Source: JAABRE01 sp964413275 (GTDB lineage Bacteria; Cyanobacteriota; Cyanobacteriia; Cyanobacteriales; JAABRE01). Taken from it: a stretch of DNA of 64,000 nucleotides. Below the pieces are notes generated by a model, which was given only the letters and a program-made list of their open reading frames with translations, did no database searches and was not told where the DNA came from. Positions 63,877 to 64,000 of the stretch are shown here, one piece after another. Every line of letters begins with the position of its first letter. Positions within the stretch are counted from its first letter, which is position 1. The stretch lies in NCBI GenBank assembly GCA_964413275.1, contig CAYPSO010000002.1:49323-113322 (forward strand), written 5' to 3'. Made by a program: the position numbers and the translations under genes.

Positions 63877-64000
63877 ATGTGGGGTTGTCAGCAAATATTA
63901 CTAGAACCAAATAACGAGGTTAAAGCGATACTCCAATATATCTGCTCAGAAGCCAATAAAGTCTATAACATAGGGCTATATTACGCTCGGCAAATTTATT
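63877..64000 (+). CDS. tnpB: TnpB, N-terminal part (runs off window)
   Basis: ATG at 63877 begins MWGCQQILLEPNNEVKAILQ, then YICSEANKVYNIGLYYARQIY, the usual start of IS605-type TnpB, an RNA-guided nuclease that keeps IS copies. Only 41 codons lie in the window. Divergent arrangement with tnpA marks an IS605-type element. Confidence 0.88.
   Translation, partial: MWGCQQILLEPNNEVKAILQYICSEANKVYNIGLYYARQIY

Overview
The window is chromosomal DNA of an A+T-rich cyanobacterium. Direct markers are a photosystem II subunit gene (psbK), the Psb32 repair protein, the NblS sensor kinase next to purD, an H-subunit chelatase of chlorophyll synthesis, the split DnaE polymerase whose C-terminal half starts with a split-intein fragment, and many copies of the HIP1 octamer GCGATCGC. 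Low GC and gene content suggest a unicellular form such as Cyanobacterium or Geminocystis, but the genus is only inferred. A run of 100 N (55460-55559) shows this is a draft assembly.

Layout. 1-4.6 kb: end of an ABC exporter and a nitrilase-family amidase, then a decay zone with a broken DUF4351 protein, a possible regulator remnant, a CxxC thioredoxin-like gene, its permease collapsed by an internal deletion, and a dead TnpB. 5-15 kb: pdhB, secD (no secF follows), menB, pstS with a possible Pho box, rplS and tRNA-Trp, a tandem MshEN-like protein, a GT81-type glycosyltransferase, and a two-gene metal-handling-like pair. 15-20.5 kb: epimerase, purD-nblS, phasin-like protein, FKBP, tRNA-Pro. 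20.5-22.5 kb: a compact three-gene cassette led by a TIGR04255-like protein, function unknown. 22.5-34.5 kb: 5-oxoprolinase, AI-2E exporter, a 52-residue basic protein behind a structured leader, rsmD-prohibitin, a histidine kinase with an eroded ATP site, Nudix-dnaE(C) and tldD. 34.5-45 kb: MacB-like permease, decayed small ORFs, a partial duplication of the chelatase 5' end, the chelatase, a GDSL esterase, a dehydrogenase, a methyltransferase with a PotB-like permease, psbK, lipA. 45-54 kb: a MITE-like element, cysK, an SLH-porin, pterin dehydratase, a probable structured RNA, glmU, an HD-GYP response regulator and a MobA-MnmC-like fusion. 54-64 kb: LCP protein, tandem repeats with the gap, NADAR protein, TPR protein, CbiO-like ATPase, rsmG, DUF4346, psb32, DUF924, a KGK remnant, ferredoxin-MBL protein, class V aminotransferase, and an IS200/IS605 element running off the end.

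Most of this is core metabolism in short transcription units. The accessory signal lies in small inverted repeats, simple repeats built on GCTAA, decayed genes and the IS. The items most worth a second look are the TIGR04255 cassette, the rod-shaped RNA near 49.0 kb, the MobA-MnmC fusion, the degenerate kinase and the chelatase promoter duplication. The split DnaE intein is a striking but already known system.
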